Of a DNA stretch of 64,000 nt, positions 51,248 to 61,170 are shown piece by piece; position 1 is the first letter of the stretch, and every line of letters begins with the position of its first letter. Origin of the DNA: an uncultured Lachnospiraceae bacterium (GTDB taxonomy: Bacteria; Bacillota; Clostridia; Lachnospirales; Lachnospiraceae); NCBI GenBank assembly GCA_947164865.1, contig CAMUYA010000008.1, forward strand, positions 1 through 64,000, given 5' to 3'. The position numbers and the translations under genes are program-made. The notes below the pieces were generated by a model. The model had not been told where the DNA came from, ran no database searches, and was given only the letters and a program-made list of their open reading frames with translations.

Positions 51248-53032
51248 TTACTTGTGATTAGCTGTTTTTTCCTTGCACATTTCAATGAATTCGCTTAAGC
51301 TCATCTCGGCCGTTTCATCGGTATCGCGGTCACGTGCGGATACCGTTCCGGCTTCTGTTTCCTTCTCTCCGAGAATGAGCATATAAGGCACCCTGTCCTC
51401 CTGACGTGCAGCGCGGATCTTGTAACCCACTTTCTCGTTGGAAGCGTCGATCTCTGTACGGATGCCTGCAGCATCAAGTGCCTCGTATACCTTGTTTGCG
51501 TAATCGAGGTGCTTCTCGGATACGGGGATCACCTTTACCTGAACGGGAGCCACCCAGAAGGGGAACTTACCCTTTGTTTCCTCGATAAGATAAGCCATAA
51601 ACCTGTCAAGTGATCCGAGGATCGCTCTGTGAAGAACAACAGGTGTCTGTTCATTGCTGCTGCTGTCGATATACTTCAGATCAAACTTGGCAGGAAGACA
51701 GAAGTCCAGCTGGCAGGTTGAAAGCGTATATTCCGCTCCTACAGCGGGCTTAACATTTACATCAAGCTTGGGACCGTAGAATGCAGCCTCACCGATCTCC
51801 TCAGTGTAATCGATCTTAAGATCGTTAAGCACCTGGCGAAGAGCATCTTCTGCTTTATTCCACATTTCGTCATCATCGTGATACTTCTTCTTGTCCGCGG
51901 GATCACGCAATGAAAGCACACAGCGATAATCCGTGATATTAAAGTCTTTATAAACGTCAAAGATGAGATCCACAACGCTTTTTACTTCCGCCTCGATCTG
52001 ATCGGGTGTAACAAATAGGTGTGCATCGTTCTGGCAGAAGTGCCTTCCGCGCTCGATTCCCTTAAGTGTGCCGCTGGCCTCAAATCTGAAGTCGTGAGCT
52101 ATCTCGCCTATTCTCAAAGGAAGCTGACGGTATGAACGGGGTTTGTTGGCATAGATCATCATGTGATGAGGGCAGTTCATGGGTCTTAATACGAATGACT
52201 CTCCCTCAACTTCCATAGCGGGGAACATGTTGTCCTTATAATGATCCCAGTGGCCTGAAGTCTTGTAAAGCTCTACGCTTCCCACACACGGAGTCATTAC
52301 ATGCTGATAACCGAGCTTGCGCTCTTTTTCCTTGATATAATTCTCAAGCTCCTGCCAGACGGTATATCCTTTGGGAAGGAACATGGGAAGTCCTCGTCCT
52401 ACAAGGTTGTCCGTCATGAAAAGACCCATCTCCTTGCCGATCTTACGGTGATCGCGCGCTTTGGCCTCTTCCATCTCTTTTTCATAGGCTTCAAGCTCTT
52501 CCTTGGATGCAAATGCAACGCCGTTGATACGGGTAAGCATTTTGTTCTCGGAATTATTCTTCCAGTAAGCTCCGGAAATACCTGTAAGCTTGAATGCCTT
52601 CAGAGCCTTGGTGTAGCAGATGTGCGGTCCTACGCACATATCAATATACTCACCCTGCTGGTAAAAGCTGATTATCGCATCGGGATCGAGATCGCCGATA
52701 TGCTCAACCTTATAGAGCTCGCCTCTCTCCTGCATGAGCTTTATTGACTCTTCACGGGAAAGGATGAAAGATTTGAAGGGAAGGTTCTCCTTGACGATCT
52801 TCTGCATCTCGGCTTCGATCTTGGGGAAATCCTCCTCGGAGATAACAGTATCTCCGGTATCTATATCGTAATAAAATCCCTTTTCGGTCGCCGGACCGTA
52901 GGCAAAATGTGCCTCGGGATATAATCTCTTAACTGCCTGTGCGAGAATGTGCGCCGCGCTGTGCCTAAGGATGTGAAGTTCCTCGGAAGCTTCGCACTCT
53001 CCAACTTTTCCGTCATTGTAAATAGCTTTCAT
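51248..53032 (-). CDS. thrS: Threonyl-tRNA synthetase without TGS domain
   Basis: 594 residues from ATG 53032 behind GGGAGGAAAGATC. The editing domain begins almost at once with HILRHSAAHILAQAVKRLYPEAHF (about 18-40). Class II motifs follow: GFYYDID, GLPMFLPKG, MTPCVGSVELYKTSGHWDHYKDNMF (motif 2 region), RPMNCPHHMMIYANKPRSYRQLPLRI, and the C-terminal anticodon domain VKVIPVSEKHLDYANKVYEAL. The usual TGS domain of about 60 residues is absent and no frameshifted remnant is seen upstream. No T-box was found in the short upstream region. Confidence 0.96.
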   Translation of the reverse strand: MKAIYNDGKVGECEASEELHILRHSAAHILAQAVKRLYPEAHFAYGPATEKGFYYDIDTGDTVISEEDFPKIEAEMQKIVKENLPFKSFILSREESIKLMQERGELYKVEHIGDLDPDAIISFYQQGEYIDMCVGPHICYTKALKAFKLTGISGAYWKNNSENKMLTRINGVAFASKEELEAYEKEMEEAKARDHRKIGKEMGLFMTDNLVGRGLPMFLPKGYTVWQELENYIKEKERKLGYQHVMTPCVGSVELYKTSGHWDHYKDNMFPAMEVEGESFVLRPMNCPHHMMIYANKPRSYRQLPLRIGEIAHDFRFEASGTLKGIERGRHFCQNDAHLFVTPDQIEAEVKSVVDLIFDVYKDFNITDYRCVLSLRDPADKKKYHDDDEMWNKAEDALRQVLNDLKIDYTEEIGEAAFYGPKLDVNVKPAVGAEYTLSTCQLDFCLPAKFDLKYIDSSSNEQTPVVLHRAILGSLDRFMAYLIEETKGKFPFWVAPVQVKVIPVSEKHLDYANKVYEALDAAGIRTEIDASNEKVGYKIRAARQEDRVPYMLILGEKETEAGTVSARDRDTDETAEMSLSEFIEMCKEKTANHK

Positions 53033-53130
53033 GATCTTTCCTCCCGCCGATTTCCGCTTACCGGATAACGGCAAATATATAGTGAAATAATAAGTTTCAT
53101 TTTATTACGAAATCCGCCGATTGTAAAGGC

Positions 53131-54501
53131 TTACGGCTCTCTTTCCGCTATCAGCCCCATATTTATCTTGGCCTGCAGGATCCTTCTCACGCTTTCGTCG
53201 ATCCTTTCCTCGCTTATCCTTCCGCTTTCAACGGCTTTTTCAACGGTGGTCACGGCGTCATTAAAGTCGATGGGGCACAGGATAATGTCCACTCCCGCAT
53301 CAAGGCACAAAAGTGATGCCTCACCGCTGGTATAATTGTCTCTTATGGCCTTCATCTCCAGGGCATCAGTCATCACCACGCCGTCAAATCCCAGCTCACC
53401 CCGCAGGATATCCGTGACTATGGTGTGCGAAAAGATGACCGGCATATCGGACACATCCGATACGATCATGTGGCCAAGCATTATGGCATCGGCTCCGGCT
53501 TCTATTCCTGCCTTAAAGGGAAGGAACTCACCTTCACGGAGTTCATCAAGTGTCTTGTATACATGGGCCAGCCCGTTATGGGTGTCCTCCAGAGTGTCTC
53601 CATGCCCGGGGAAATGCTTAAGCGTGCAGCCCACTCCCCCTTCGTGGAATCCCTCCACGGCTGCCGCCACCAGCTGCGCGGCTTCCTCATAATCATCACT
53701 GTATGCCCTGTCGCCAATGACCGTATTGGCGGGATTTGACCACACATCCGCCACGGGTGCGAGGTTGAGGTTGAGCCCGCATCTTGTCATATCGCTTGCT
53801 ATGGTAAAAGCGTTCTCGTAAGCTTTTTCGGTTCCCTGATCCTTGTAACCAAGCATTGCACCTATCTTAGTAGTGCCTACGGTGAACATCAGCCTCCCGA
53901 CTCTTCCGCCTTCTTCATCGCAGGCTATAAAGAGAGGGATCTCCACAAAGGACTGGGAATTGTCTGCCATCTGTCTTACCTGCTCCTGCGACTGCATATT
54001 TGTCATATTATAGACAAGACCGCCGACCGGATTCTGCTCCAGAGCGGCTTTGGTCATATCTCCCGCGGAAGTGACGGGATTTGTCCCGACTATTGCGGAT
54101 GGATATACCATAAAGAGCTGACAGACCTTTTCATGAACAGTCATATCAGCCATCATGACATCGACCTGAGAGGGTTCCTCCGGCTCGGGCCCGGGTACAG
54201 GTGCAGCTTCGTCTTCCGTTTCAGACTCCTGCTCATTCTCGCTATCCCCTGTTACCACCTCGGGTTCTTCTTCCGTCTGCGCATCATCTTCTTCAACAGA
54301 CAAGTCTTCTCCCCCTTCCACCACCGTATCCGAGGCGGTTTCTTCCTGCTTTGCGCTTTCTTTCGCTTCCCGCGGCCCCTCATCATTTCCGCTCTTTAAA
54401 TACCATATCAAAAAAACAGCCAGCGAAAGGATCACTATGATCGTGCCCGCAATTATTACTCCGGACAGGATATTTGTCTTTTTATTCTTTAAATTACCCA
54501 T
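53131..54501 (-). CDS. GH3 family beta-N-acetylhexosaminidase (NagZ-like), membrane anchored
   Basis: 456 residues. An N-terminal membrane anchor (about 12-35) and an acidic disordered linker (about 40-115) precede the GH3 catalytic domain. It carries KHFPGHGD followed by TLEDTHNGL (the conserved His/Asp dyad of NagZ-type enzymes) and VVMTDALEM with the nucleophile Asp. The enzyme would trim GlcNAc from muropeptides or glycans at the cell surface. It ends the unit that includes the TIR-WD40 gene, which starts 3.2 kb upstream and ends 12 bases away. Confidence 0.94.
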   Translation of the reverse strand: MGNLKNKKTNILSGVIIAGTIIVILSLAVFLIWYLKSGNDEGPREAKESAKQEETASDTVVEGGEDLSVEEDDAQTEEEPEVVTGDSENEQESETEDEAAPVPGPEPEEPSQVDVMMADMTVHEKVCQLFMVYPSAIVGTNPVTSAGDMTKAALEQNPVGGLVYNMTNMQSQEQVRQMADNSQSFVEIPLFIACDEEGGRVGRLMFTVGTTKIGAMLGYKDQGTEKAYENAFTIASDMTRCGLNLNLAPVADVWSNPANTVIGDRAYSDDYEEAAQLVAAAVEGFHEGGVGCTLKHFPGHGDTLEDTHNGLAHVYKTLDELREGEFLPFKAGIEAGADAIMLGHMIVSDVSDMPVIFSHTIVTDILRGELGFDGVVMTDALEMKAIRDNYTSGEASLLCLDAGVDIILCPIDFNDAVTTVEKAVESGRISEERIDESVRRILQAKINMGLIAEREP

Positions 54502-54513
54502 GATCCGGCCAAA

Positions 54514-57500
54514 TCAGTCGACATTATAAAGTATCTTCTTCTCATCGGACAATTCCGCATCTCCAAACTGCCTGCGGGCTTCTTCGCACAGTTTCTTATA
54601 ATCCTTATACTCAATAGAATAAAGGTTAGAATACCCGGACAGGATAAATGACTTTTTACCTTTGCAATAAGTTACACCAAAGTTGCTGACACAATCTGCC
54701 ACAACAGCATACTTTGAAGTCTCAAGCATAACCACCAGTTTTCCCGAATCCAGCGCAAGCAGTCCGTTTTCTTCATCTTCCACGATATAATCGATCAGTC
54801 CGCCCATATCATATGAGCTTATATGCTCGGACCTTTCTATATCACGTATCTTTACGGTGTAGTCATCCCCCTGGGATATAAGGTATTTTCCGTCACCGGT
54901 AAAATCTATAAAAAGGTTGGTCAGAGTCAGAAGCGTAAAATCATCCTTCACTTCTCCGGAAGCCTCATCTATTATCCTGACCTTTCCGTCACTGCAGCAC
55001 ATGGCAAGAGTGCTACCGTCAGGGCTTATCGTTAAGTACTTCCACTGGTAGGCATTGGCCACCTCCCGGAGAGAGTCGTTCTCGTAGTAATGAATGTCCC
55101 CTGTGGCGATGTCAATTCGGTAAAGATTGGTATCCGTAGCAGATACGTATAGTTTCCTTCCGTCTTCCGAAAGTGCGACATTTCCTATCTTTTGGCCGGC
55201 AAGCTCCTCTGAATCGTTTAAATACACGCATTCTTCTTTCTCCGTATCCAAAACGGCAATAAACCCGTTGCCCCATGCGACGCAATATTTTCCGTTGCGT
55301 GTAAAGCTTCCTCCCGTAGGGTGAATGTATTGTTTTATATCCGAGAAGTCATAGGATCTGACCTCTTTTGTAATGGGATTTATCTGACGGATAACATCAT
55401 CATCCAGTATAAGGTGAAATCCGTCCCGTTCTCCGTCATCATCTGTGAGAAGGTAATCCATATCACCGAACCTGAACAACTCTTCACCGGTATTTGAGAA
55501 GTAAACGTATTCGTCAGAATCCCAGGCCTTTGTGATGATATATTCAGAATTCCGTGAAACGCCCACGACAGTCAGCTCTTCATCACCCTCATGTATCGTG
55601 TTAAGATCCGGAGCATAATGCGGAGTCAGGATATAAATACTCGATCCCAGATATTCCTTCAATACCAGAGTCTGTCCAAAACCAACAATGTTAGATATCC
55701 TTTTCCCCGTTTCGATGAGACCATCCAGAAACTCGCCTGTGGAAAAATCAATGGTCTGGATCTGTCCGTTTCCAAGAGCTGCCATACCTCGAGGGCTGTT
55801 CAGGAACACAATGATCGAAAAGACGTTATCCGGAAGAACTACTCTTGATTTCTGCTTTCCGTTTTCTTCATCAAAGCAGAACACCATCCTTCCTTCCGCG
55901 ATAACAATATCGGAGCATTTTCTGTCATCTGTGGTATATGTATGGTTTTTGATAATAGTGGAACTCGCCCAGAAAGTGTTCGAATCCACATCCAGCGGTG
56001 TTTTCCACAATACACTGCTGCCGTCGGCGGCAACAAGCTCTAAGTTTGCATTCGGATAGTCCCCTATGAGTGATAGAGAAATCGAGCTCACAACGGCAAA
56101 GTTTCCCGATTCAAGAGGACATATCTCAGTAACATCCTTTTCAGCCAGAAGCGTGGAAGAACTTGTTCCCGCGGCAATGTCAAATACCGTTATGTACGCC
56201 CTGGGAACCTTGGAAAATGATCCCCCGTGGCAAACGGCCAAATGGCTTCCGTCTTCTGAAAACGTCATCTCCAGACCAAATTCCGTATCCAGCGGATTCT
56301 CAAAAGTCTGTATAATTTCGCCGCTCTGCAGATCCAATATATCCACCACATAGTTCTTTTTTGAATTCATCAGAAACATCGTTCCTGTGATATCATTTGT
56401 CTCATTGGATTCCGGAGAGATAAGTGCCGCTATTTTATTCTTGGTCGAGATGCTGCACGAGTCAATTATCTGGTAGTCTGAAAGGGCTCCCTTTCCGGCA
56501 TACTCAAAGATCACATCCCCGTCAAAGGAATACTTGGTCACTCCTCTCCCGGTGATCACATAAATCCCTGTTTCATCTGCGTTTGCTGTATTGACAGCTA
56601 TCGCACGATTGTCTTTGTCAACCTTGGCATCTATCTTGCATAAAAGATCCCAGGTTTCGGTATCCCAGACATATACATTTGCACCGGTGTCGGTAACGAT
56701 CAGGTATTTTCTGTCATCACTCACGCTGACATCAAAGACTTTCATATCGTGAGGTAAAACTCTGTCGAAATAAAAGTCATTTGTGGTGCTGTATGCATAA
56801 AGTGCTCTTGAAAGAGCGTATTCCGTCTCTCCCACATAGGGTCTGTCGTTATCCTCCGAAGGCAGCCCTGCCATCGCCACCAGCGCAGCATCCTCACGGT
56901 ACCCATCATTAAAAAGTGACAGTGATTTTTCAGCGTAAAAACGGGACTGGTTCCTTTGCTTGTCTGTATATTCTTCCAGTATTTCTTCCGCGAGCTGTGT
57001 CTTTTCGTCAGCCAGACGGGACTTCTCGTCGGCAAGCTGAGCTTTCTCATCGGCAAGCTGTTTCATTTTGGCCGCAACATTTGCGTTATAGATACCGAAA
57101 GCGGTTCCCGCGATCGCCACAATTGCCGCCGCTGATGACACGATCGATATAGTCCTTCTGATTATCCTTTCACGGTGACGCTGCTTGAGATCATCATAGG
57201 AGCAGCCCAGAACGGGCGCAGCAAGCCGAAGTATCTCGGTCTTAAACTTCTTATTCCTGTCGGCGGCTGTTTCTCCCCTTACATCCGCTGCCAGCGGCTC
57301 CACGGGATTTCCCTTTTCATCGGTAAGAAGCTGGGGAGGAAAGCTCTCGTCGGGCTCACCTTCAATAAGCACGGCAAGAACATGATCCCTGTCGTGCATC
57401 TCTATGAATGATTCTATCTCTTTACAAACCCAGTATGATTCGGGTGTGCGGGGAGAACAGATCACGATAAGATATTCCGACTGGGCAAGTGCAGAGGATA

Positions 57501-57690
57501 TATTATCATTGAGGTCGCTTCCTATAGGCAGCTCCTCCTGATCTCTGAACACTCTCTTTATTTTCTTTTTGCCGGTCTTTTTCTGAACGGCTCTCGGTAC
57601 GTGATATGTCTCAAGGCCCGTGTGTACCTTTTTGGCTATCTCCATATCAAGAGGAGAATGCCTGTAACTTATAAACGCATCATATTTCAT
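54514..57690 (-). CDS. TIR-membrane-coiled-coil-WD40 receptor-like protein
   Basis: 1058 residues. The TIR domain is N-terminal (1-130; YDAFISYRH and SPRTPESYWVCKEIE, whose Glu91 matches the catalytic Glu of TIR NADases). A helical linker and a membrane segment (about 180-201) are followed by a heptad coiled coil of four QLADEK-type repeats (211-235), and about 800 residues of WD40/propeller-like repeats. The topology puts TIR inside the cell and the propeller outside. Such proteins are frequent in Lachnospiraceae. A role in signalling or defence is inference. The GH3 gene follows 12 bases downstream. Confidence 0.93.
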   Translation of the reverse strand: MKYDAFISYRHSPLDMEIAKKVHTGLETYHVPRAVQKKTGKKKIKRVFRDQEELPIGSDLNDNISSALAQSEYLIVICSPRTPESYWVCKEIESFIEMHDRDHVLAVLIEGEPDESFPPQLLTDEKGNPVEPLAADVRGETAADRNKKFKTEILRLAAPVLGCSYDDLKQRHRERIIRRTISIVSSAAAIVAIAGTAFGIYNANVAAKMKQLADEKAQLADEKSRLADEKTQLAEEILEEYTDKQRNQSRFYAEKSLSLFNDGYREDAALVAMAGLPSEDNDRPYVGETEYALSRALYAYSTTNDFYFDRVLPHDMKVFDVSVSDDRKYLIVTDTGANVYVWDTETWDLLCKIDAKVDKDNRAIAVNTANADETGIYVITGRGVTKYSFDGDVIFEYAGKGALSDYQIIDSCSISTKNKIAALISPESNETNDITGTMFLMNSKKNYVVDILDLQSGEIIQTFENPLDTEFGLEMTFSEDGSHLAVCHGGSFSKVPRAYITVFDIAAGTSSSTLLAEKDVTEICPLESGNFAVVSSISLSLIGDYPNANLELVAADGSSVLWKTPLDVDSNTFWASSTIIKNHTYTTDDRKCSDIVIAEGRMVFCFDEENGKQKSRVVLPDNVFSIIVFLNSPRGMAALGNGQIQTIDFSTGEFLDGLIETGKRISNIVGFGQTLVLKEYLGSSIYILTPHYAPDLNTIHEGDEELTVVGVSRNSEYIITKAWDSDEYVYFSNTGEELFRFGDMDYLLTDDDGERDGFHLILDDDVIRQINPITKEVRSYDFSDIKQYIHPTGGSFTRNGKYCVAWGNGFIAVLDTEKEECVYLNDSEELAGQKIGNVALSEDGRKLYVSATDTNLYRIDIATGDIHYYENDSLREVANAYQWKYLTISPDGSTLAMCCSDGKVRIIDEASGEVKDDFTLLTLTNLFIDFTGDGKYLISQGDDYTVKIRDIERSEHISSYDMGGLIDYIVEDEENGLLALDSGKLVVMLETSKYAVVADCVSNFGVTYCKGKKSFILSGYSNLYSIEYKDYKKLCEEARRQFGDAELSDEKKILYNVD

Positions 57691-57753
57691 AACTTAATCT
57701 TCCCGACTTTATCGTGTGCCGCTCTTTCTTAACTCTTAGTTCTACGTTGTCTC

Positions 57754-59259
57754 CTACGCGGGCCTGTATGTTTTATTGAAAATTTTCTTTTCGACAATGT
57801 ATACATCCGACAGATCGTCAACCCTTACCGCCAGATAGTCTCCCTTTACGCCGAGATAATACTTTTCGGGATCCCACGAGGTGAACACCTTGACCCTGTG
57901 ATCCAGCTGCCTTGCATATATTCCGCTCCCTCCCGCTGCAATGCAGGCACGGGCATAGGGAAGCACTTCTATCCTCTCTCCCGTTCCCGTATTGATAACA
58001 GCCGGTACATACTCTCCGGGATAAACGTATTCCTCATCAATAAACCTGTAGGAAGCCTCGAACTTGCTTTTACGTGTCGGGTACAACTCTCCTTCCACTC
58101 CCAGAATAATGTAAATGTCTTCCTCTATGTCGATATCTACATCTCCTTCGAGAGTTCTTATAGTGATCACCGTTCCCGGTTTTGCAAGCTTTGTGGCCTC
58201 TACGCAGCCCACTTTGACCTCATTTTTGAGATACCTGGTAAGCTTCTCGATGGGTTCTTCATGCTGTCCTGCATATATTATCTCGGAAGTCTCGAAATAC
58301 TCCTGCATCCTTGAATCCATGAGTTCTTTCAACTTATCGGATTCGTATGCGATACCGCTTTTTTCGATCAGATCCTTTTTGAGAAATCCCCCGGCTTTGA
58401 CAAGATGTCCCCCTCCGCCGCCAAATCCTTCAGCCAGAAATCCTGCCAGCTCGCTGGCCTTTACTTCCTTCACACAGCTCCTGACGGAAATCTTTACTCC
58501 AAAGGGAAGAATACTGTAAACAAGACAAGTACTTATGGAATCCACCTCCAGAAGCATATCGCTGATTATTCCCAGGATATTGGGGTCACAGGGCTTTGCC
58601 TCCACTATGCTGTAGGAATGCTTTTCGTTATACTTCGCATGTTTAAGTGCATCTCCGGCTATCACAAGCTCTTCTTTGGAAAGATTTGAGTTTTTGAAAA
58701 GCACTATATCCGTGCTCCTGAATTTGGCGAAATCGCGAAGATCCCTGTCAGCAGGGTGCGATATTTCCGCAAAGCCGTTCGTGTCGGTCATGAGTCCGTA
58801 ATAGAGCGCCGTTGCTACCTTTTCGTCTTCGTTTACATCGATCCCCTCATTCTTTATAAGCTCATAGAGAACCGTGGCGCAGGATCCGTAGGTACTCCTG
58901 ACCTCGGAAAGCTCCGGGAGCTGGCCCGAAACCTGGTGATGATCTATCACAGCGATGTTTTCCGCATCAAAACGAGTCACATTGCTTTCGCCGTACTGAC
59001 AGTCAACAGTGACCAGAAGCTCAGGCTTGTCAAGCTCGGTGACATACTCGGCAGGTATCTCCAGCATATCCTTCATGAGCACCAGATTGCTCTTCTGCAC
59101 GGGAAATTTGCCGCCATAGATAAATCTGGCCTCTATTCCCTTCTTTTCAAGATACCACTTTAACGCATATCCGCTGGCCAGCGCATCCGCGTCCGGGTTG
59201 TCGTGACACTGTATCACGATATTCTTAAAGCCTGTAAGCTGCGATAAACTTAATGCCAT
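57754..59259 (-). CDS. DHH/DHHA1 phosphoesterase with C-terminal extension
   Basis: 501 residues. The N-terminal DHH domain carries QCHDNPDADALAS, TVDCQYGES and the VIDHHQVSG signature (Mn2+ ligands). DHHA1 ends with GFGGGGGHLVKAGG (about 280-293). A further 170 residues of beta structure (about 320-500) include an S1-like SFEASYRFIDEEYVYPGEY section whose role I do not know. Catalytic members degrade nanoRNA or c-di-AMP; the substrate here is not evident. The gene has a weak leader and no operon partners in the same direction closer than 63 bases. Confidence 0.9.
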   Translation of the reverse strand: MALSLSQLTGFKNIVIQCHDNPDADALASGYALKWYLEKKGIEARFIYGGKFPVQKSNLVLMKDMLEIPAEYVTELDKPELLVTVDCQYGESNVTRFDAENIAVIDHHQVSGQLPELSEVRSTYGSCATVLYELIKNEGIDVNEDEKVATALYYGLMTDTNGFAEISHPADRDLRDFAKFRSTDIVLFKNSNLSKEELVIAGDALKHAKYNEKHSYSIVEAKPCDPNILGIISDMLLEVDSISTCLVYSILPFGVKISVRSCVKEVKASELAGFLAEGFGGGGGHLVKAGGFLKKDLIEKSGIAYESDKLKELMDSRMQEYFETSEIIYAGQHEEPIEKLTRYLKNEVKVGCVEATKLAKPGTVITIRTLEGDVDIDIEEDIYIILGVEGELYPTRKSKFEASYRFIDEEYVYPGEYVPAVINTGTGERIEVLPYARACIAAGGSGIYARQLDHRVKVFTSWDPEKYYLGVKGDYLAVRVDDLSDVYIVEKKIFNKTYRPA

Positions 59260-59344
59260 AAATAATCCTCTTTCAGATCATCTGCCTGCTTTTGCCGGCA
59301 GACATTTATACATATTTACCTAACCTTATATATTTTACATTATC

Positions 59345-59383
59345 GTACAAAAAAAGAAAAGGACAGGATTTCTTCCTGTCCTT
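59345..59383 (-). terminator. Terminator of the CarD-like gene
   Basis: Stem AAGGACAGGA/TCCTGTCCTT with loop AGAAA on the minus strand, followed by TTCTTTTTTT. It lies about 35 bases past the stop codon of the CarD-like gene. Confidence 0.85.
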
Positions 59384-59416
59384 AATAAATGCTGTTGTAG
59401 CGGGCCGCTGTGCCTG

Positions 59417-59917
59417 TCAGTCCCATCCGCTCTTAGAGATATAGCCTTCGACCTCATTCTTTGGCATATCCAGTGATATTGCAAGCTCACCGAAGAGGAA
59501 CTCCGCAGCTATCCTGAAATACTTGGCGTCTACCGCCGTTTCTTTTCTTCCGGCTTCCTGCCTTTTCCTGCGACGGACATATATTGTCTTTACAAGGCTC
59601 ACAAGCTTGCGTATATCATTGCTGCGAATGCAGACTTTATATTCCGCCTCCACTGTTTTCTCGCTCTGAATGTCAAGGCAAGCTATCTGCGGAATATCCT
59701 TAAGAAAATCCTTAGCTTCATTTGCACTGAGTATGGAGCGTATTGACTCATCCGCAAGCGCAACGGGAATATACACGGTGCTTGCCGTGTTATATACAGG
59801 CTTTAAGATGTAATACTCTTCATTCCTGTCAACTCCTGAAATATCAAGGGTCGTCACTTCACTAACCCTGCAGACTCCTTTATTCCCGCAGGCAACATAA
59901 TCTCCGACTTTGAACAT
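59417..59917 (-). CDS. CarD/CdnL family transcription regulator
   Basis: 166 residues. The N-terminal RNA polymerase-interacting domain (about 1-62) opens FKVGDYVACGNKGVCRVSEVTTLDI, the CarD signature, followed by a helical C-terminal domain (about 70-166) that would contact promoter DNA. Members bind the beta subunit and adjust open-complex stability. Its promoter (59987-60016) is its own and it ends at a strong terminator, so it is a single-gene unit. Confidence 0.9.
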   Translation of the reverse strand: MFKVGDYVACGNKGVCRVSEVTTLDISGVDRNEEYYILKPVYNTASTVYIPVALADESIRSILSANEAKDFLKDIPQIACLDIQSEKTVEAEYKVCIRSNDIRKLVSLVKTIYVRRRKRQEAGRKETAVDAKYFRIAAEFLFGELAISLDMPKNEVEGYISKSGWD

Positions 59918-59986
59918 ATTTAAACCCCGAATCCGATCAGAAAAGCCTTCCGCAAAAGCGAAATGCGTTTACATAACTATACTACG

Positions 59987-60016
59987 ATTATAACAGATTC
60001 CGAATTAAAATGTAAG
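59987..60016 (-). promoter_or_regulatory. Promoter of the CarD-like gene
   Basis: The -10 is a perfect TATAAT (59987-59992 on the minus strand) and CTTACA lies 18 bases upstream. The leader to the start codon is about 65 bases. Confidence 0.6.
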
Positions 60017-60074
60017 CGGGAAATTATTAAATTGCAGCCGATATTAATGCTTTACCCTTTGCAGGTAAAGTCCG

Positions 60075-61154
60075 TCACGCACTTTCATTCATGCGGCTGA
60101 GTTTCGCTGCCTGATCGGCGGATATGCAGGCATCCAGTATCTCCCCTATGTCTCCGTTCATGACCTTATCGAGCTTATATACTGTAAGTCCTATGCGATG
60201 ATCTGTCACACGTCCCTGCGGGAAGTTGTACGTCCTTATCTTCTCGGATCTGTCGCCGGTGCCTATCTGGCTGCGGCGAAGCTCGGCTTCGGCATCATGT
60301 TTTTCCTGCTGCTGGATGTCGTAGAGCTTTGATTTAAGAAGTGCGAAAGCCTTAGCTTTATTCTGAAGCTGGGATTTCTCGGTCTGTGAATAAACCACGA
60401 TTCCCGTAGGATAATGGGTGAGGCGCACCGCCGAGTCGGTGGTATTAACACACTGACCGCCGTTTCCCGATGCACGCATCACGTCAATCCTTATATCCTT
60501 TTCATCTATCACTATATCGATATCCTCATCTGCCTCGGGCATAACGGCCACAGTGCAGGTAGATGTGTGGATCCTGCCTCCGCTTTCAGTGACGGGAACT
60601 CTCTGCACGCGGTGCACACCCGACTCGTACTTCAGCTTGGAGTAAGCTCCCTGACCGTTTATCTGGAATGTCACTTCCTTAACTCCGCCGATGCCTATCT
60701 CGTCCATGCTGATAAGCTGGGATCTCCAGCCCTGGCTCTCCGCAAAGTGCACATACATCCTGTATATTTCTGCAGCAAAGAGTGCTGCCTCATCCCCGCC
60801 TGCTCCGGCTCTTATCTCCACGATGACATTTTTATCGTCGTTGGGATCTTTGGGGAGAAGCATGATCTTCATCTTTTGCTCCAGTTCCTCTATGCGCGCC
60901 TTGGATTCATTGAGAGTCTCTTTAAGCATCTCCCTCATCTCTTCGTCATTTTCGGATTCAAGCATTTCCAGCGAATCCTGCACATCAGCCTTACACTTTT
61001 TGTACTCGGTATAAGCCTCTACGAGAGGTGCGAGATCCGACTGCTCCTTCATAAGCTTCTTAAAGCGTGCGTTATCGTTTGCAACATCCGGAGAATGAAG
61101 TTCCCTCATGATCTCTTCATATTTAGCTATAAGGTCGTCTAATTTATCAAACAT
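60075..61154 (-). CDS. prfA: Peptide chain release factor 1
   Basis: 359 residues, standard length. The universal GGQ motif is in [23 protein letters not shown], the stop-codon recognition PxT is in [18 protein letters not shown] (PVT, so RF1 type, UAA/UAG), and [24 protein letters not shown] follows. It is cotranscribed with prmC, whose product methylates the Gln of GGQ. Confidence 0.98.
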   Translation of the reverse strand: MFDKLDDLIAKYEEIMRELHSPDVANDNARFKKLMKEQSDLAPLVEAYTEYKKCKADVQDSLEMLESENDEEMREMLKETLNESKARIEELEQKMKIMLLPKDPNDDKNVIVEIRAGAGGDEAALFAAEIYRMYVHFAESQGWRSQLISMDEIGIGGVKEVTFQINGQGAYSKLKYESGVHRVQRVPVTESGGRIHTSTCTVAVMPEADEDIDIVIDEKDIRIDVMRASGNGGQCVNTTDSAVRLTHYPTGIVVYSQTEKSQLQNKAKAFALLKSKLYDIQQQEKHDAEAELRRSQIGTGDRSEKIRTYNFPQGRVTDHRIGLTVYKLDKVMNGDIGEILDACISADQAAKLSRMNESA

Positions 61155-61170
61155 AACAACTGTTCTCCAT

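Noticed and set aside
53033..53130. T-box leader expected before thrS
   Set aside because: The space to the GH3 gene is only 98 bases and contains no T-box sequence, specifier loop or terminator pair. A T-box could only lie upstream of the GH3 or TIR genes, and none was seen there.
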